Source: Fasciolopsis buskii
Lineage: Eukaryota; Platyhelminthes; Trematoda; Plagiorchiida; Fasciolidae
Direction of reading: 5' to 3'
Assembly (NCBI GenBank): GCA_008360955.1
Contig: LUCM01007285.1
Location: 47,155-111,154 of the forward strand
Length of the DNA stretch: 64,000 nt
Made by a program: the position numbers and the translations under genes. Position 1 is the first letter of the stretch. Each line of letters begins with the position of its first letter. Below the pieces are notes generated by a model, which saw only the letters and a list, made by a program, of their open reading frames with translations, did no database searches and was not told the DNA's origin. Shown one piece after another: positions 39,851 to 51,539 of the stretch.

Positions 39851-41563
39851 AATCAACAAGCACTTGATTCAACTTATCCGAAAGAAACAGAATGTGAGGT
39901 ATCCTTTAGCTTTGATGGGTGACGTATTTTGACTCGTGGAGTAATTAAGTTTGAATGAATCGCGGAAAGCAACACCGGATGAATGCCCAATTTATTAGTC
40001 CTTAGTTCCCCCTCCACTTGTCAAAATGCCCCTCAGTAAATAATATTCATCTGCAGTTCATTAAACAAGCATCCTTCAAGAGCTACATGCTAAAACTCAC
40101 TTACCACTTGATGCGAACTTGATGTTTTAATAATCACCAGCAAACTGGGTGCAATAATAAGGCAAGCCAATTGGACAGTTTTTCTACACAAAAATGAAAT
40201 ATCTATATCCGTATTTACTAGCATCGTGATTATGTCCATTCTATTCCGATGTCCCGGTATATCAAATCAAAAAACTCGTGTCCTAACGTATTCAGCAAAA
40301 AGTATCAAACAAATTTTGCAAATTTCGTTTCAGTTTCAGCTAGCCAACTCAATGACACAAGGGTATTTCCTTGAAGCCAGCCAGGACGACTTTGCAAGAC
40401 AGAATCATTTGATAACAACACCATGCACAATTTCTGAGATAAGTCTAACAAACTATTTTCTGTCAAAGTCAATGAGTTTTTACCGAGTACTTTTAAAATG
40501 AAAAATTATTTCATCCAAACTGCATCTTTCCTAACAAGTAAATCTGACACCCAGATGTTGTTGATACACAAGCCTTGCGTTTTTCCATACAAAGTCTGAC
40601 CAGCTCAAGAAAGATTTCTATATGGATTTCATGATGCCGATAGTCTACGATACACCGTGGAAGAACCAATTGATTTTTTTTTGTTTCATCGACAACGGAT
40701 TCGAGGTGCATTATGTGGCTTAATCATGCTTACTCGCACAAGCAGCCCCCCGGTACCAACAGGGACCACTGCTGGAGTGAGAGATTTTTCATTGCACAGT
40801 AAGTCGTGTGCATGTCCACAGAAACATGTTTACAGGTTTGACCTTGATCAAACAAACTTAAAATTTTTCGAGTCTACTTCCGCAAATAGGACGCTCACGT
40901 GTGAGTCGCATTCGCAATTAGGATGTGTTTCAAGAGTAGCATTTCATTGGCATGCTGCAACATGTGTTCACTGCAATGTATGTCAGCTCATCTGGCTAGT
41001 GTTGTATAAACCTTTTTTAAATAAACCAACTGTTTAGAATGTCCGCTTGCTCAGAAATTAACAAAAGATAGCGGGAGTGGGTTAGAATCACGCCACCAGT
41101 TACTTTCCCATTTTGCTTTCCTGTTAATGGCCGTGATTCCTTACCAAATGGTTTACGCATGTTGTTTATTAAATACAAAAAAATAAAGTTAGCGAAAACA
41201 TTTGGTGCGAATAAAATCTGTCGGCTAAAATATCCACCAAAGAGAAAGTCGTACGAGGACCTCGAAATACAGGGAAGGCTGACTGCAGATTGCCCAGCAC
41301 CAAGAAGAACAGCTGTTTCCTGAGTGTTTCTTTTCAGCTACCTTCAAATCCACCGGACCAAAGTCCATGAATACATGCAAAAAAGCCTTCCAAATTCACT
41401 AGAACATTAAATTGACTAAAACGCATGAACCTTTGCCAAAATTCCGAACTGACACGTAGTGGACAGCCACTGCTTTTAATGCAAAGCGGGTTCGGTCTTG
41501 ACCGCTTGGTCCAGGAAGAAACAAAAACATGGGAAGGCGATTCTCGGTGATCAAATGAATTTT
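39851..41563. other. No gene recognised
   Basis: The interval includes a 126-codon plus-strand frame (40657-41037) with several cysteines and histidines toward its end. The spacing does not match a zinc finger I know, and no splice or start context supports it. Otherwise featureless. Confidence 0.5.
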
Positions 41564-41596
41564 GCAATCAATCAATCAATATATATATATATATAC
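41564..41596. repeat. Compound microsatellite (AATC)n-(AT)n
   Basis: Three to four AATC units run directly into about eight AT units. Confidence 0.9.
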
Positions 41597-44500
41597 ATAT
41601 GATACGTCGGCCTGAAAACAAGCATGGTGCTAACGCAACCAACCCAACATGTGCAGCCGTCGACTTTGTCAGATTTATATACACATTACCAGGTGAACGC
41701 ACATACTAACAAGCACGGTGAAGAACCATTGCCTACAGACGAAGTGTAGGGTAAGCCATGCTGTAAATACAAAACATGTCACTCCAAAATAATCAAAACC
41801 AATGGAGTTTGTCAGACGTGACAGGTTACTCCAGCGTTATCCCCCACGTACGGGTTCTAGTCAGAACAGTAAGGCAACACTTCCTCTACATTGCATCATT
41901 TCGAGTAAATTCTGTGCACATTAAAACAGGGCCGGTCTGCACTCTACTTAACAATTTGTGTGAAGCTTTATGAACTGCCCTCAAAAGATTCAAGATGTGA
42001 CCATTCGGAAATCCGAAACCGAGTTCGAAAGAGCCGCCATGGGTAGTACGATGATGTATTTTTTCTTCATAATTGCCCGCTACAGATTGAAAATAAATTG
42101 ACACAACTGTGCATGAAATACGTTATGAAATGGGAACGCATACGCTCTTTGCGCAATAACTGACGTCATGTGCACAAGCTCCGCACACCCATTGGCAAAT
42201 AACGTACGACTCTTAGGAACGGGAGTAAATCCATGGGATTTGGAGAAGCACCCCGTAGGCAGTTGGTACATTGCGAATGCGACGCATTTCAGAGAACTGG
42301 TGATAACAAGGTTTCCAAGCATTCATATGAAACCCCTAATCATCAGCGAGCAAGATGTCAAACGGCTTTAAAAAAATATGCACATGACATCAGAAATGCA
42401 CATTCAAATGCACCAAAATTCCTCTCTCAGAGAGTAGCATACAGAAGCACAGAACATTAAAACAACACTCAGGGACGTGAAAACAAAGGAATCATTGGCC
42501 AAAACCTTTTATTGTTATGAAAGCGTCCTTAGGTTCCTAATTTTCAAGGTATTTGTACCAATTCCTCATCCTGCTCATTGATTCGTGGCAGCACGGTAGT
42601 GGCTATTACTGCTTGGGAACGCGCTTAGCACACTTCGTTTGGTGAACTAACACGTTAAATGACAGGAAATGTGTTGCATTTTGAGTGGGCCTCCCCAGAA
42701 TCTTATGGAACTTCCAGAATCGAGAATGGCTCCGGATCACGTACATGGTTTCTGATTCTAAAATATGGAAACGTCATCCAGCGGGTAACAGGTGATCAGA
42801 CGGAACTGCTGTTAGGACGGGGATACAGCCTTCTTAAGTCTACTTCCTTTTTTCTGATAAGTACAAGTAAATTAACCGTCATTGGCAGAAAGGCGCAGAA
42901 CAGCCAATCACCCGGGTTAGAACTTCAAGTTCTGGTAATATGTACAACGAACCTTTATCAGCAGAATTTCCTTGCATTTCGAAATCATTACTGTTAACTC
43001 TTAAATATACCTGTTTTTAAAATGCTTCTTTGGTAACAGAACCTACCCACACATGTTATCCTCGAGGTGTTGTGTTTTACCGTGGCGGTTGATTACCACT
43101 GAAATGCAACTGCAATCAGATGTATGAATTACAAACACGAGACATTTTTTTCGTGAATCCGTGATGCATGAAACGGCCCCACTGAAGTGGAACCAAATCA
43201 CCGGGAAAAGTCGTGGTCTTTGCTTCAAATGTTCTATGCTCACATCCCCAAAGATTAGCTCGATTATAATCGCCCTTCTGAATAGGAAATAATGAAGTTA
43301 AAACAAAAGAAACAGCAAATTGTCCTAAGTGGTTTATCCTGTGAAATCATGCAGATGGCAAACACTTTCTTTAACCTGGCTGGGCATTGATAAGTCTGCA
43401 AATGATGTTTCTCTCGGTATTCACGATATTACTGGAAACCCGTACGTCCATGGCAAACGACCAGTCAAAGTTCTGCTATCCTCGTCAAATACACTGCATG
43501 TTTGTCGTTAATATTCTAGGGGTTGTTTTACGGTTAACTGATAAGAAAACCAAATTATTGTATTTTCAACAGTTTCACCTTAGGCCGTAAATGCTTCACT
43601 CACTTTTTTAAATCGCAAGTGATTTCCGGAAGGCATAACGCAGTTTTCTGAAGAAACTATTTTAGTTCCGTTGGGAAGCTTTCCATTCCAAAAAGGGATT
43701 TGGGATCAAATATCGGTCAGTAAATCGGTTGCCGTGAGCAACAAAAAAGAGCTAACCGTCTGCGGAGCGCAATTCCCAAGGCTTGTCCGATGAATAACCG
43801 TGCATTGAGTTAAACAAAACAGGACCCAGGCGTGATGCATTCCATAAAGCCCCATAGTAACTACCTGAAAATTCTCAAAACAGCATTTATAGTAACATCA
43901 CAACCCGGGACCAAATCACCTACAGTTAATTTTTCTTAAATCCTTGTGATTTGGATTACCCAAACAAAAGCAGAAATTATGATGACCGGGAAGAATATTT
44001 AAATGAAGTAGACTTGATGAAAGCAATTAAACAGTTCACACTAGCTGACATTTGGAAACTGCCAACTAGTAAGTTTTGAGATATTAGTCTTTTTATGGGT
44101 GTTGTTTTAAAAAGATCAGATAAAATGTTTGAAAATATAAGGTTTGTGAGGCTAAAACCAAATGTCCCATCGGCTTCGAGGTCTTCAGGTTGAAGAAGTT
44201 TGAATTCGTTTTTACCATACTTTAAAAACTGCATCAAAGAGTGGAATAATGGGAGATGTGTTGCTAAGCGAAACTAACGCACAAAGTCAGACTGTGAACA
44301 ATTTTTCACCTTAGTTGTACAGGAATACTTCTCCACCGTTTGAATTCAAATAAATTTATTACCTGAAAATTTTCGACTGTTCGGTAGAGACACTGTAGGG
44401 ACAGGTGGTCCAAAAGAGCTGGTTATGAGGAATAATTGTGTCTTGAATTACTACATTCAGATCAGATTTTCAATTAGCTGTTAGCACGCCCTATTATATA

Positions 44501-45367
44501 TCCAAATACAAGTTGCCTATAGTTTTATCCGACTTAAGAGCTACCGTAAAGCTTAATAAAACAACAGTGACTTTAACAATCCAGAGAAACTGAGATGGTG
44601 ACTCATGCCATTTTAATGGGTGCTGTGTTCTGTCGAAGGATGCTTGGCTTCGTAAAATCCTCGTGATCAACAAATTTCAAAAAGCTCGTTCCCAATTTGC
44701 CATCTGATTGTGCTGGTTGACTTCGTAGGCACAAGACATGGAAATTATTCAGATTAGGGTTCCGCACTGCCAGCAAAGGCAATTTGAATATCGAAATGAC
44801 ATCACCATTCCCGGAACTCCATTAGGACATGAATTGGGTGAGATAAGAAGTTTTCTAAGAGATTAAATATACTAAAATAAAACGACTGTCACCCCAAAAA
44901 TGATCACTGTTCACGTAAGAGATAGTTAAAATAAGTGCCCAATCTAGCTAATCCACGGCGGTCCGAAAGTTGAAGCAAAACGTGGTTAATGATCTGGGGA
45001 TAGAACCAGAATGGCATCTTATACACTGAAAACGAGAGTACTAACTGAGGTCACAGAAGTAAAATAAACCAGTGGTCAAACTGGTAGACTGCATACTTGG
45101 GAGACCTGTTGTTTGATGTAAAGCATGTTTCAACCGCTTTCAAAGTTAGCATCTGTCCTTATGTTCACCTTAGCCCGATCGTACCTCGCAGCTGAGTGTG
45201 ACCGCCGTAGCCCAAAAGTGGGCGGCTGCTGTACATATCAAAAATTGACATCCATCTTAAAAAGAGAGCAAGCTCGTCTCTCATCCCTCGATATTCGTAA
45301 ATAATGAGGCACCTTAAATGAATGACTGGACTTCACAAGACGACTGTTGCACAAGGACTCTCACAAC
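41597..45367. other. No gene recognised
   Basis: Several overlapping 60-112 codon frames on both strands (41776-42997, and 43977-44237 minus) lack recognisable motifs. The minus frame 43977-44237 (86 codons) is fairly protein-like in composition but unidentified. No tandem repeat or RNA gene seen. Confidence 0.5.
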
Positions 45368-45625
45368 TGATTTTGCCGAATTATTTGTCACTCACTTGCC
45401 ATTAAAAATCAAAGGGACACTACGGTAGTTAAGCGTCGTGTTTCTTCTTTGTTGGGAATCGTGAACAGGGTATATCCACCGCACCCGAACTGGGACCCGA
45501 ATTCCGAATGAGCGACTGAGTCAAATGCCTTAGCCACTACGCTGGCCGCACTGATTCTTAAAGGTTCATCGAACATCAGCATCAGATGATATAGCGTCCG
45601 CATCCATCCAACAAGTGCGCGATTG
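45368..45625 (-). mobile_element. tRNA-headed SINE-like repeat, copy D (left arm of an inverted pair)
   Basis: Read on the minus strand, this copy has the best preserved tRNA-like head of the family. It carries GCGTAGTGGCTAAGGC (A-box-like) and CCCAGTTCGGGTGCGG (B-box-like), followed by GGATATACCCTGTTCACGAT and CCCAACAAAG, which match the tail of copies B and C. The shared block AGTGA.TGACAAAT.ATTCGG near its outer end matches copy C. It lies head to head with copy C. The inner ends carry the complementary 8-mers CGCGATTG (45618-45625) and CAATCGCG (45645-45652), with a 19-base gap. Confidence 0.62.
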
Positions 45626-45644
45626 ATCTCCGACCCGCAAGTGC

Positions 45645-45893
45645 CAATCGCGGATGTGGGCGCTATATCATGTGGTGTTGATGTTCGATGAACCGTTGAT
45701 AATCGGCGCGGCCAGCGCAATGGATAAGGCATTTTGGCTCAATTGTTCTTTCCGAGTTCACGTCACAGTTCCGGCGAAGGGGACATACAATGTTCACGAT
45801 TACCAGCAAAGAACAAACAGCTGCGCAGTGTCTTCATGGTTTCAATGGCAGGTTTTTATTTTGACAGTGAATGACAAATCATTCGGAAAAATC
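45645..45893 (+). mobile_element. tRNA-headed SINE-like repeat, copy C (right arm of an inverted pair)
   Basis: It mirrors copy D at roughly 75-80 percent identity by eye. The strongest block, GATGTTCGATGAACC with flanking bases (about 45676-45700), is nearly identical in both arms. The B-box-like segment is more decayed than in copy D (GAGTTCACGTCACAG), but the tail (ATGTTCACGATTACCAGCAA) is clearly the same as in copies A, B and D. The overlapping open frames 45409-45732 and 45654-45923 are by-products of the repeat and are not genes. Confidence 0.6.
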
Positions 45894-47253
45894 AAACCAA
45901 AACTCCTACTACTGACCAATTAGAAGTGAAACCAAACCAAATGAAGCGGGCTTGAAAATAAAAATAATTTATTCTCTTTTTCATTTGCAAAGCCATCGGA
46001 AGCTGTACCTTTGATGCATGTTTACTGAGATATTCTTTCACATTAAGGCGATAACACAGATTAATATTGAATTTAAGTTTCTTATCCTCAAACTGTTTTT
46101 CTTCTGAACGTAAGAAAATCGAAGTGGTAACTGAATGTTTCCGTTCGCTCAACTATTCACAACAGAAGTGGAGCAGTCAGCAAACAACGTTTGGATTTCA
46201 ATTCATTCATTGAACGTGTGATTGCGCTAACCAAATTTCTCACACCAGGGTGATTTTGTATTAAAATAGATGCGAATTCCAATTCAACCCAGACCGCCTT
46301 TTTAAAGGACATTTAGGCGGATTCTTGCACTAATGGAACACAGAAAATGACCATCAAAAGGGACTAGCAACAAGAATGACCTTTGAAGGAGATGAAAAGA
46401 AGCATTTTCCAAAGATTTTTCACTAATGAAAATTTAAGAAAGTCACAGGATGTTTACGCAGCTCCAAGTCTGAAACTAAAACGTTTACTCAAACCTGAGT
46501 ATGTTTGTTTGGAATGGAACAGTTTCGTTGGTGCTTTCAATTATTCCCACAAATTCCTGTTAGGATACTTATATCTTGTTTTTCTATTTACACTGTGAGT
46601 TTTCTAAAGTAAAGCAACCTAATTTTCTGATAACAAAATCTCCAGCGCATGAAGGTTAAAGGGATTATGGGTGAGTAGAAATCTACTTTTGAGGGTTTCA
46701 TTAGGTTTCCCCTGAATATAGACTTATTATTCAAAAAATAAGCCATATGTTAAATAAAATGCCACCAACAATCTTCAACATTATAATGTCATTTGAGCTT
46801 GTGGTATAAATAGAAGAATGACCAATTTCCGCTGAGATATCTGTCAGGTATAAAAAGCTGCCAACGTTCTATTTTCCAGTACCTATGATACTTGTTCACC
46901 ACCCGCAGAGGCACAAACAAATAATAATGGTGTCTGGGAATCCGCATGTCACATACCTTCAGTAAAATTGAATTCGAAAAATGGAATCTTCTTTTTAATT
47001 TATTCATCACACCGTCTCATTCATATATAAATATAAGTACATGTATTTTACCAAAATGAGAAGGCCTAGGTTGAGTAATATAGCATTTGCTGTGGCCTTT
47101 CCATCCAAAGTAGTCCTCCTTGTCAAATCTGGATAAAAGGTTAAATGAGATCGCGTGTTCCGCTACCGTCTGTCACAGTTTCGGGATTTCCATTGTTATT
47201 ATAGGTTCCCAATGGATAAAGAAACTTTTATCAACTTCAACATGTTAACTGAG
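45894..47253. other. No gene recognised
   Basis: AT-rich. Frames at 45892-46152 (minus), 46383-46598 (plus) and 46789-47010 (minus) have no recognisable domain. No further copies of the neighbouring repeats are visible. Confidence 0.5.
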
Positions 47254-47833
47254 TTATTTGGCTGAATGGTGGGACTCGCGAGTGTGCAAACAGTTCCAAA
47301 ATTCAACAGTCCTGCTCTCTTTTACTTTGTTTGGCAGGCCAACTACCTTTGCGTTCATGATCTTGACGTCACTCTCTGAGTATGCGCGTCCTACGGCTAG
47401 ACTATGTCTCCATATGTGTACGTAGTTGCTTGCCCGTCTCACTGGCTCATTCTTTGTTATACCCGAGACATCGAGTGGCGTAGCCTATATCTGACTTTTC
47501 GTGTTGGTTTGCAATGAAGAAAGCGGATATCAGGGTCCCGATCGGTTTCTGAGGTATGTTGATAACGAATGGCGTTTGACTGATTCAGACGCTTTGCTGA
47601 TGTATGGAAGTGACACAGTCGACTGAGTGTTGTCATTATTTGAGCTGTTTTCTCTGAGTGTAAGTTCTAATGAAAGATTTCGGATATCTCACAACTTCGG
47701 GTGTCTTAACCAATCCAGACTGGCGTTGATCTTGCAGCCGTTTTATGCCACAGCGTGTGTCAGCCCAGTGAAATTGTTTGCGCAGACAACTATTAAGGTA
47801 ATTGACTGAATGGTCGCTTTTGATATTGATCAA
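47254..47833 (-). mobile_element. Penelope-like element fragment (RT-EN linker and GIY-YIG endonuclease)
   Basis: Read on the minus strand from 47833, the translation runs through RYPKSFI (about 47690), then TVSLPYISKASES (about 47581-47620). These match the block after the RT in Penelope-like elements (NGYP..FI, then LPYI.G.SE.I.R). Next come YATRCLGYNKE (about 47451-47483) and SETGKQLRT (47420-47443), corresponding to the Y...C..C...Y.GETG signature of the GIY-YIG endonuclease. After a frame change come RHSLAVGRAYSESDVKIM and KESRTVEFWN, matching the EH..AVRR and E.W region. A stop at 47254 closes it. Internal stops and frame changes show that it is dead. Reverse transcriptase core motifs were not found upstream (47834-49000), so the copy is truncated or its RT is unreadable. 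Family consensus is from memory. Confidence 0.65.
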
Positions 47834-49079
47834 ATGGTAGGTAACCGTTGAGTTCTGTATATAGCTTTATCTCCTTACAATGAACAAGCTTCCAGTGATT
47901 GGTTCTTACTTGATAGCAGTTACGCTGAGAACTGATGCATTCAAGGATTGATGAAATTGGTCCATTTTTGCTTTTTTGACACTGCTGCCGCTGTGGTTAC
48001 GATGCGACAAGCGACAGCTCCCGATTTTCTGTTCCTAACTTTGCATATGCTTCCAAACCCACTTAATACATCTGCTGAAATGTTGGGTTCAACAAGCTGT
48101 AAACACAGCGTACTCGTAATTAGTTTAACTGTTCTTGTACTCAACCGAAGCGGATGGTTTTCAGGAAAACGATCGAACAGCCACATGGCTGTGAGGTCAG
48201 TAGAACTCGTCCCTCAGAGGCAGATGATTAAATACACAGGAACTGACTAAATAATCCGGTATTCTGTTCCTTATTTAGAAAAATATGATCGGTTTGGATC
48301 TGAATACGAATACCGTTTTTGAAAAGAATAATGTCCTGATAATTACACCCGACAGTCGTTGTTGAATGCATTTGTGTCTCGGTCTCACCTTGAAAAGAAA
48401 ATGAATGTATACGCGCCACTTGTTACTTCATAAGTCGTAACGGATAATCATTACATTTAACTTGATGTTATCTATTGTTATAAGTACGCATAACGGAAAA
48501 CGAATATGATCCCCACTGTCCGTTGTCCTCAACGTGTGGTATGGGACTATTCTGACATTTCAACCCGTCATTAATTCGTTGTCAGTAAGTGACGATTCAA
48601 TCCAGCGCTGACAGTTCTTTTACAAAAAGGGTGTCTCTACCGTAAGTGCACTCTTTCGTAATTTAAACTTGATGGAAAAGATCGTTTTGGTATGATCGGC
48701 GTAGTGTGGTCGGATTTCAGTCCTTTCTGAATAGCAGAGAACACGGTATCAACTGGCGGCCCGCGGAACAAAACTCGTTCCGCATATGAAAGACGAGTAT
48801 ATTTCTTTTCTTCGTGATTCTCTTTTACATGTTAATCAGTTTGTTTTCACTGTGATTTTCAGTAAATTTTATTCCTGTCATGCACCTTTTACTTCCAGTC
48901 AATGTTGATGACTTTCATGTGTTTAATTTTGCGATGTGCACATTAATCAGCCCAAGGTACATTTGTGTCCAGTACAAGTCTGCAACTTTCGGGTAAGTTC
49001 GTAACCCTCAAGGTGTTCAAACTGATAGCTTTCGGAAACCCTTGTGTAAAGGACAACGGTTTAAGAAGACTGGTGGTTT
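47834..49079. other. No gene recognised; possible decayed upstream part of the Penelope-like fragment
   Basis: If the fragment at 47254-47833 once extended upstream on the minus strand, its reverse transcriptase should lie here, but I see no YVDD-like box or other RT motif. An 81-codon minus frame at 47941-48186 is protein-like yet unrecognised. A plus frame overlaps it almost completely. Confidence 0.4.
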
Positions 49080-49522
49080 CAGGACATCAGGAGCACGCTT
49101 GTTACAAATCGCCCATTTTCTCCTAGTGTAGAAGAGGATGCAACCACAACGAATGAAGAGGCTAACCAACCCAGCAGCACAAGAGAGTCAAAAGCAATTA
49201 CCCAAGGAAGCGACAGTGATTGTGTCAAAAACGGCTCCCCAGCAGATAACGATCGCATCAGCAACAAACAGGCACAGTAGAGCCAGAACTAAGGCAGACA
49301 GAAACACTCTCTCAGCTGACCGGCAATTCAACTCATCACTCAAAACAATCGGGCCAACACAGAGAGAGGAGGGCCTAAAAGAAAAAAATTCAACGGTATT
49401 CCGCACATGATCAAATTGGCTCGAGAATGCTCAGCCAACCAGAACATGGACTTCGCACAAGCGTGGTCTGGAAAAGAACACGGTCTGAGGTCTGTGCCTG
49501 GTCTCGCTGCGCAATAAACGTG
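49080..49522 (+). pseudogene. Broken Gln/Asn/Ser-rich coding-like tract, unidentified
   Basis: Directly after a TGGTGGTTTCAG acceptor-like site, one plus frame runs about 65 codons with Thr, Asn, Glu and Ser enrichment (SVEEDATTTNEEANQPSSTR) to a TAG. A second frame (49138-49410) and a third, ending with FNGIPHMIKLARECSANQN and a TAA at about 49520, continue the low-complexity polar composition. This shifting of frames is what a decayed coding sequence would show, for example a gag-like or disordered protein. An A-rich sequence with few T residues also gives long open frames by chance. No family recognised. Confidence 0.22.
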
Positions 49523-49559
49523 TGAACCACCTATTTGCTACCTTACTACATTAACAGTG

Positions 49560-49800
49560 ATTACGTAACGTTGGGTTAAAATGGTAAACTAACGGGTGAA
49601 AGTGTTTGCATATCAGACCGCACATTAACTTCCACATTAATATAGATGTGTTACAATGAGACTGCATTTTGATGTGGCCTGACCCTTGCGTGTCTCCACG
49701 AGCCAGCGTGCCACACTCAATGGCCGATCTCACACCGATTATTCGGTCGCGCAATGAACGTCAAAAGGTGAAGGCCTAAAGAAGTAATCTTCTGAGCCTT
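49560..49800 (-). repeat. Dispersed repeat, copy 2 (relative of the block at 330-500)
   Basis: Read on the minus strand, GAGATCGGCCAT...GGCTCGTGGAGACACGCAAG is followed by GGCCACATCAAAATGCAGTC. These align with the corresponding segments of the first 500 bases of the window in the same order and spacing. The plus-strand sequence to its right (49800-50280) remains GC-rich and unassigned. It may belong to the same element, but nothing coding is recognisable. An open frame on the minus strand (49551-49754) is a by-product. Confidence 0.42.
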
Positions 49801-50309
49801 CACGTCAGACGTTGAGTTGAGTTGGTAACTAAACTGGTAAGCAGGCTTCTACTCAGCTACCCCATGCTGCCTTGTTGACAAGTTGGCGTTAGAATCAGGC
49901 TTTCGTTGAGAACTAATCGTTTTCCCGCTTCGCGGCTACCCATTCGCAAATTATTCTGTGCTGTCTCAGTTGTCCACGCTGCCCATCGCAACGAGCAACG
50001 GGATTGTGTTGCGTATGCTTCTGCTTAGGAGGCTTGTGTATGGTTAACGTTTCGCAGTTTTACAGCTTGCACTGCTAAGAAAAAGCGTCAGTTAGGGTTC
50101 GCAAAACTGCCCTTGTGGTGAGGGCATAAGCGCAATATCGTTCACCAATACCCGCAGTCTTCTTCAATCACCTTCGTCCTTCCGACATGGAGAAAGGGCA
50201 GGATTCCACGAGGGACTGCAGCCGAAGAGAAGGCCGGATACCAACTTTATTAGAATTACAGCAAAAGGGAATGCAATATTAAGACCTAAGTTCACAGTTT
50301 AGTTCGCTG

Positions 50310-50690
50310 CCTTCGGCTTCGCGACGTGAAAGTGGATAATACTTGAAACTCCAGGAAGACCCAAACCAGCGAACTGTCTCGTGTGAATCCAGTTAGACTC
50401 CCAGATTGTGTCCAACGCGATACTCCCTACTGACGGTTGCAGGCAATAGATGACATGAGCGAATGCCACAGTTAGTGGAGTTCTCGCATTCGAAATCCTT
50501 ACTCTTCTATATGGCTCATCAACCTGTTATTTTGGAATTTATTTTTCACTATTTCTCATTCTTGTTTTCACTTTTGGGTGGACGGTGTTGTAAGCTAGCA
50601 ATCAACTTCAAGCTTCAAGGTTAATGCTTGCGAAACGAAACTGAAATCATCAGCCACTATCTTTCTAATTGATAATTTCACAGACGTATC
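50310..50690 (+). pseudogene. 3' end of an RTE-like retrotransposon, left copy of a tail-to-tail pair
   Basis: From 50355 the plus strand encodes KTQTSELSRVNPVRLPD, then CVQRDTPY, a stop, and IDDMSECHS. This is the C-terminal signature of RTE-type elements (K.LTSGLSRV..VRLPGWG.RD...) with several substitutions. The AT-rich tail that follows corresponds to the 3' UTR. It includes CAAGGTTAATGCTTG (50616-50630), also present in the copy at 3740-4110. Upstream of 50355 the similarity to the right copy drops sharply. The block 50355-50610 is 254/256 identical, in inverted orientation, to 51615-51870, while sequence on both sides of the block is far more diverged. Confidence 0.7.
50355..50610 (+). 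repeat. Left arm of a 256-base near-perfect inverted repeat
   Basis: Base-by-base comparison with the reverse complement of 51615-51870 gives 2 mismatches in 256 and no indels. The arm ends abruptly on both sides. It covers the RTE C-terminus and the first part of the 3' UTR. The spacer between the arms is 1004 bases. Confidence 0.97.
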
Positions 50691-51539
50691 CCTTTGATAT
50701 GGTCAAATACCGTTCAAATTACCAGCAATCACAAATAATCCTGTTTATGGTGGAAATTTTGTGGCTTTTTCAAAATTTAAGACAAAACACTGACTCTTTT
50801 TGAAGGATCTCCCGGTCATGCACCGAGAACAGCATATGAACTACTCAAACCAAGAGCTTCGGTGCAACTGTGGCCAAGCTTGCCTATTACCTTTTGTCTT
50901 CGGATAACAGATACAGAGCTCCAGTCTTGTGGCGCACACTTGTGAGCCCTAGTCTGAAAAACAAGGCTGATGAACACCTTTAAGCGACGTTTTTTCATCC
51001 AGAAAAAGGCTTGAAAAGTGATCATCTGAACCAAGGGTATTACGGCCGCACAGGAAGGGCGGTATATAGTTTCTCTTTTTGCATGGGAAAGTGTGGACTA
51101 CTAACATAACGTCAAACGGTTTAAATGTTTAACTCCATGAAGTATTCAGAGCTAACAAACTGCTTAATGATTTCTTGAAGTCCTATTCTCGGCCTACCGT
51201 AAGACTTAAAATCTATCGCGTCTATCGCAAGTTTTGTACGCCGCCTAGTTTTCCATAACCTTCTAGATAGCCATGGAATGAATAAGTTTCTATGCACCCC
51301 TCGTGTCAGCAGCTTATTTCACTCTGTCCTTGCTAGTGAACCATCAGATTCAGCTGCCTTACGTAGAGCATTTTGTTAGCCTTACTGATATTTTTATGAC
51401 TGCTGTGGTTGAATCTTTTATAGAAGATAAACTGGGAGCTGCCTGTTAATTCTAAAATGCAGCATGAAAGAGCAGTGAGCGTCAGTATGGCCTAAAACCA
51501 CACCACATATTATGACAATTGCCATGTCTAGAGGATAAT
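50691..51539. other. Spacer between the two RTE tails; no gene recognised
   Basis: No gene, motif or tandem repeat recognised. The minus frame 50816-51034 is of chance length. The ends of the spacer blend into the 3' UTR tails of the two flanking RTE copies. Confidence 0.5.

Noticed and set aside
40657..41037. 126-codon plus frame with clustered Cys/His near its end, considered as a zinc finger
   Set aside because: Cys and His spacing fits no finger class I know, and the frame overlaps unrelated minus frames of similar quality.
42590..42660. GCACGGTAGTGGCTATTACTGC considered as a fifth SINE-like head
   Set aside because: Only the A-box-like part resembles the family. The downstream sequence does not match the B-box region or the tail of copies A-D.
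45409..45923. Two overlapping frames on opposite strands with similar peptides (LMLMFDEPLRI / VVLMFDEPLII) that look like a duplicated small gene
   Set aside because: The similarity comes from the inverted SINE-like repeat underlying both frames. The tRNA-like boxes and non-coding tail explain the sequence better than a protein does.
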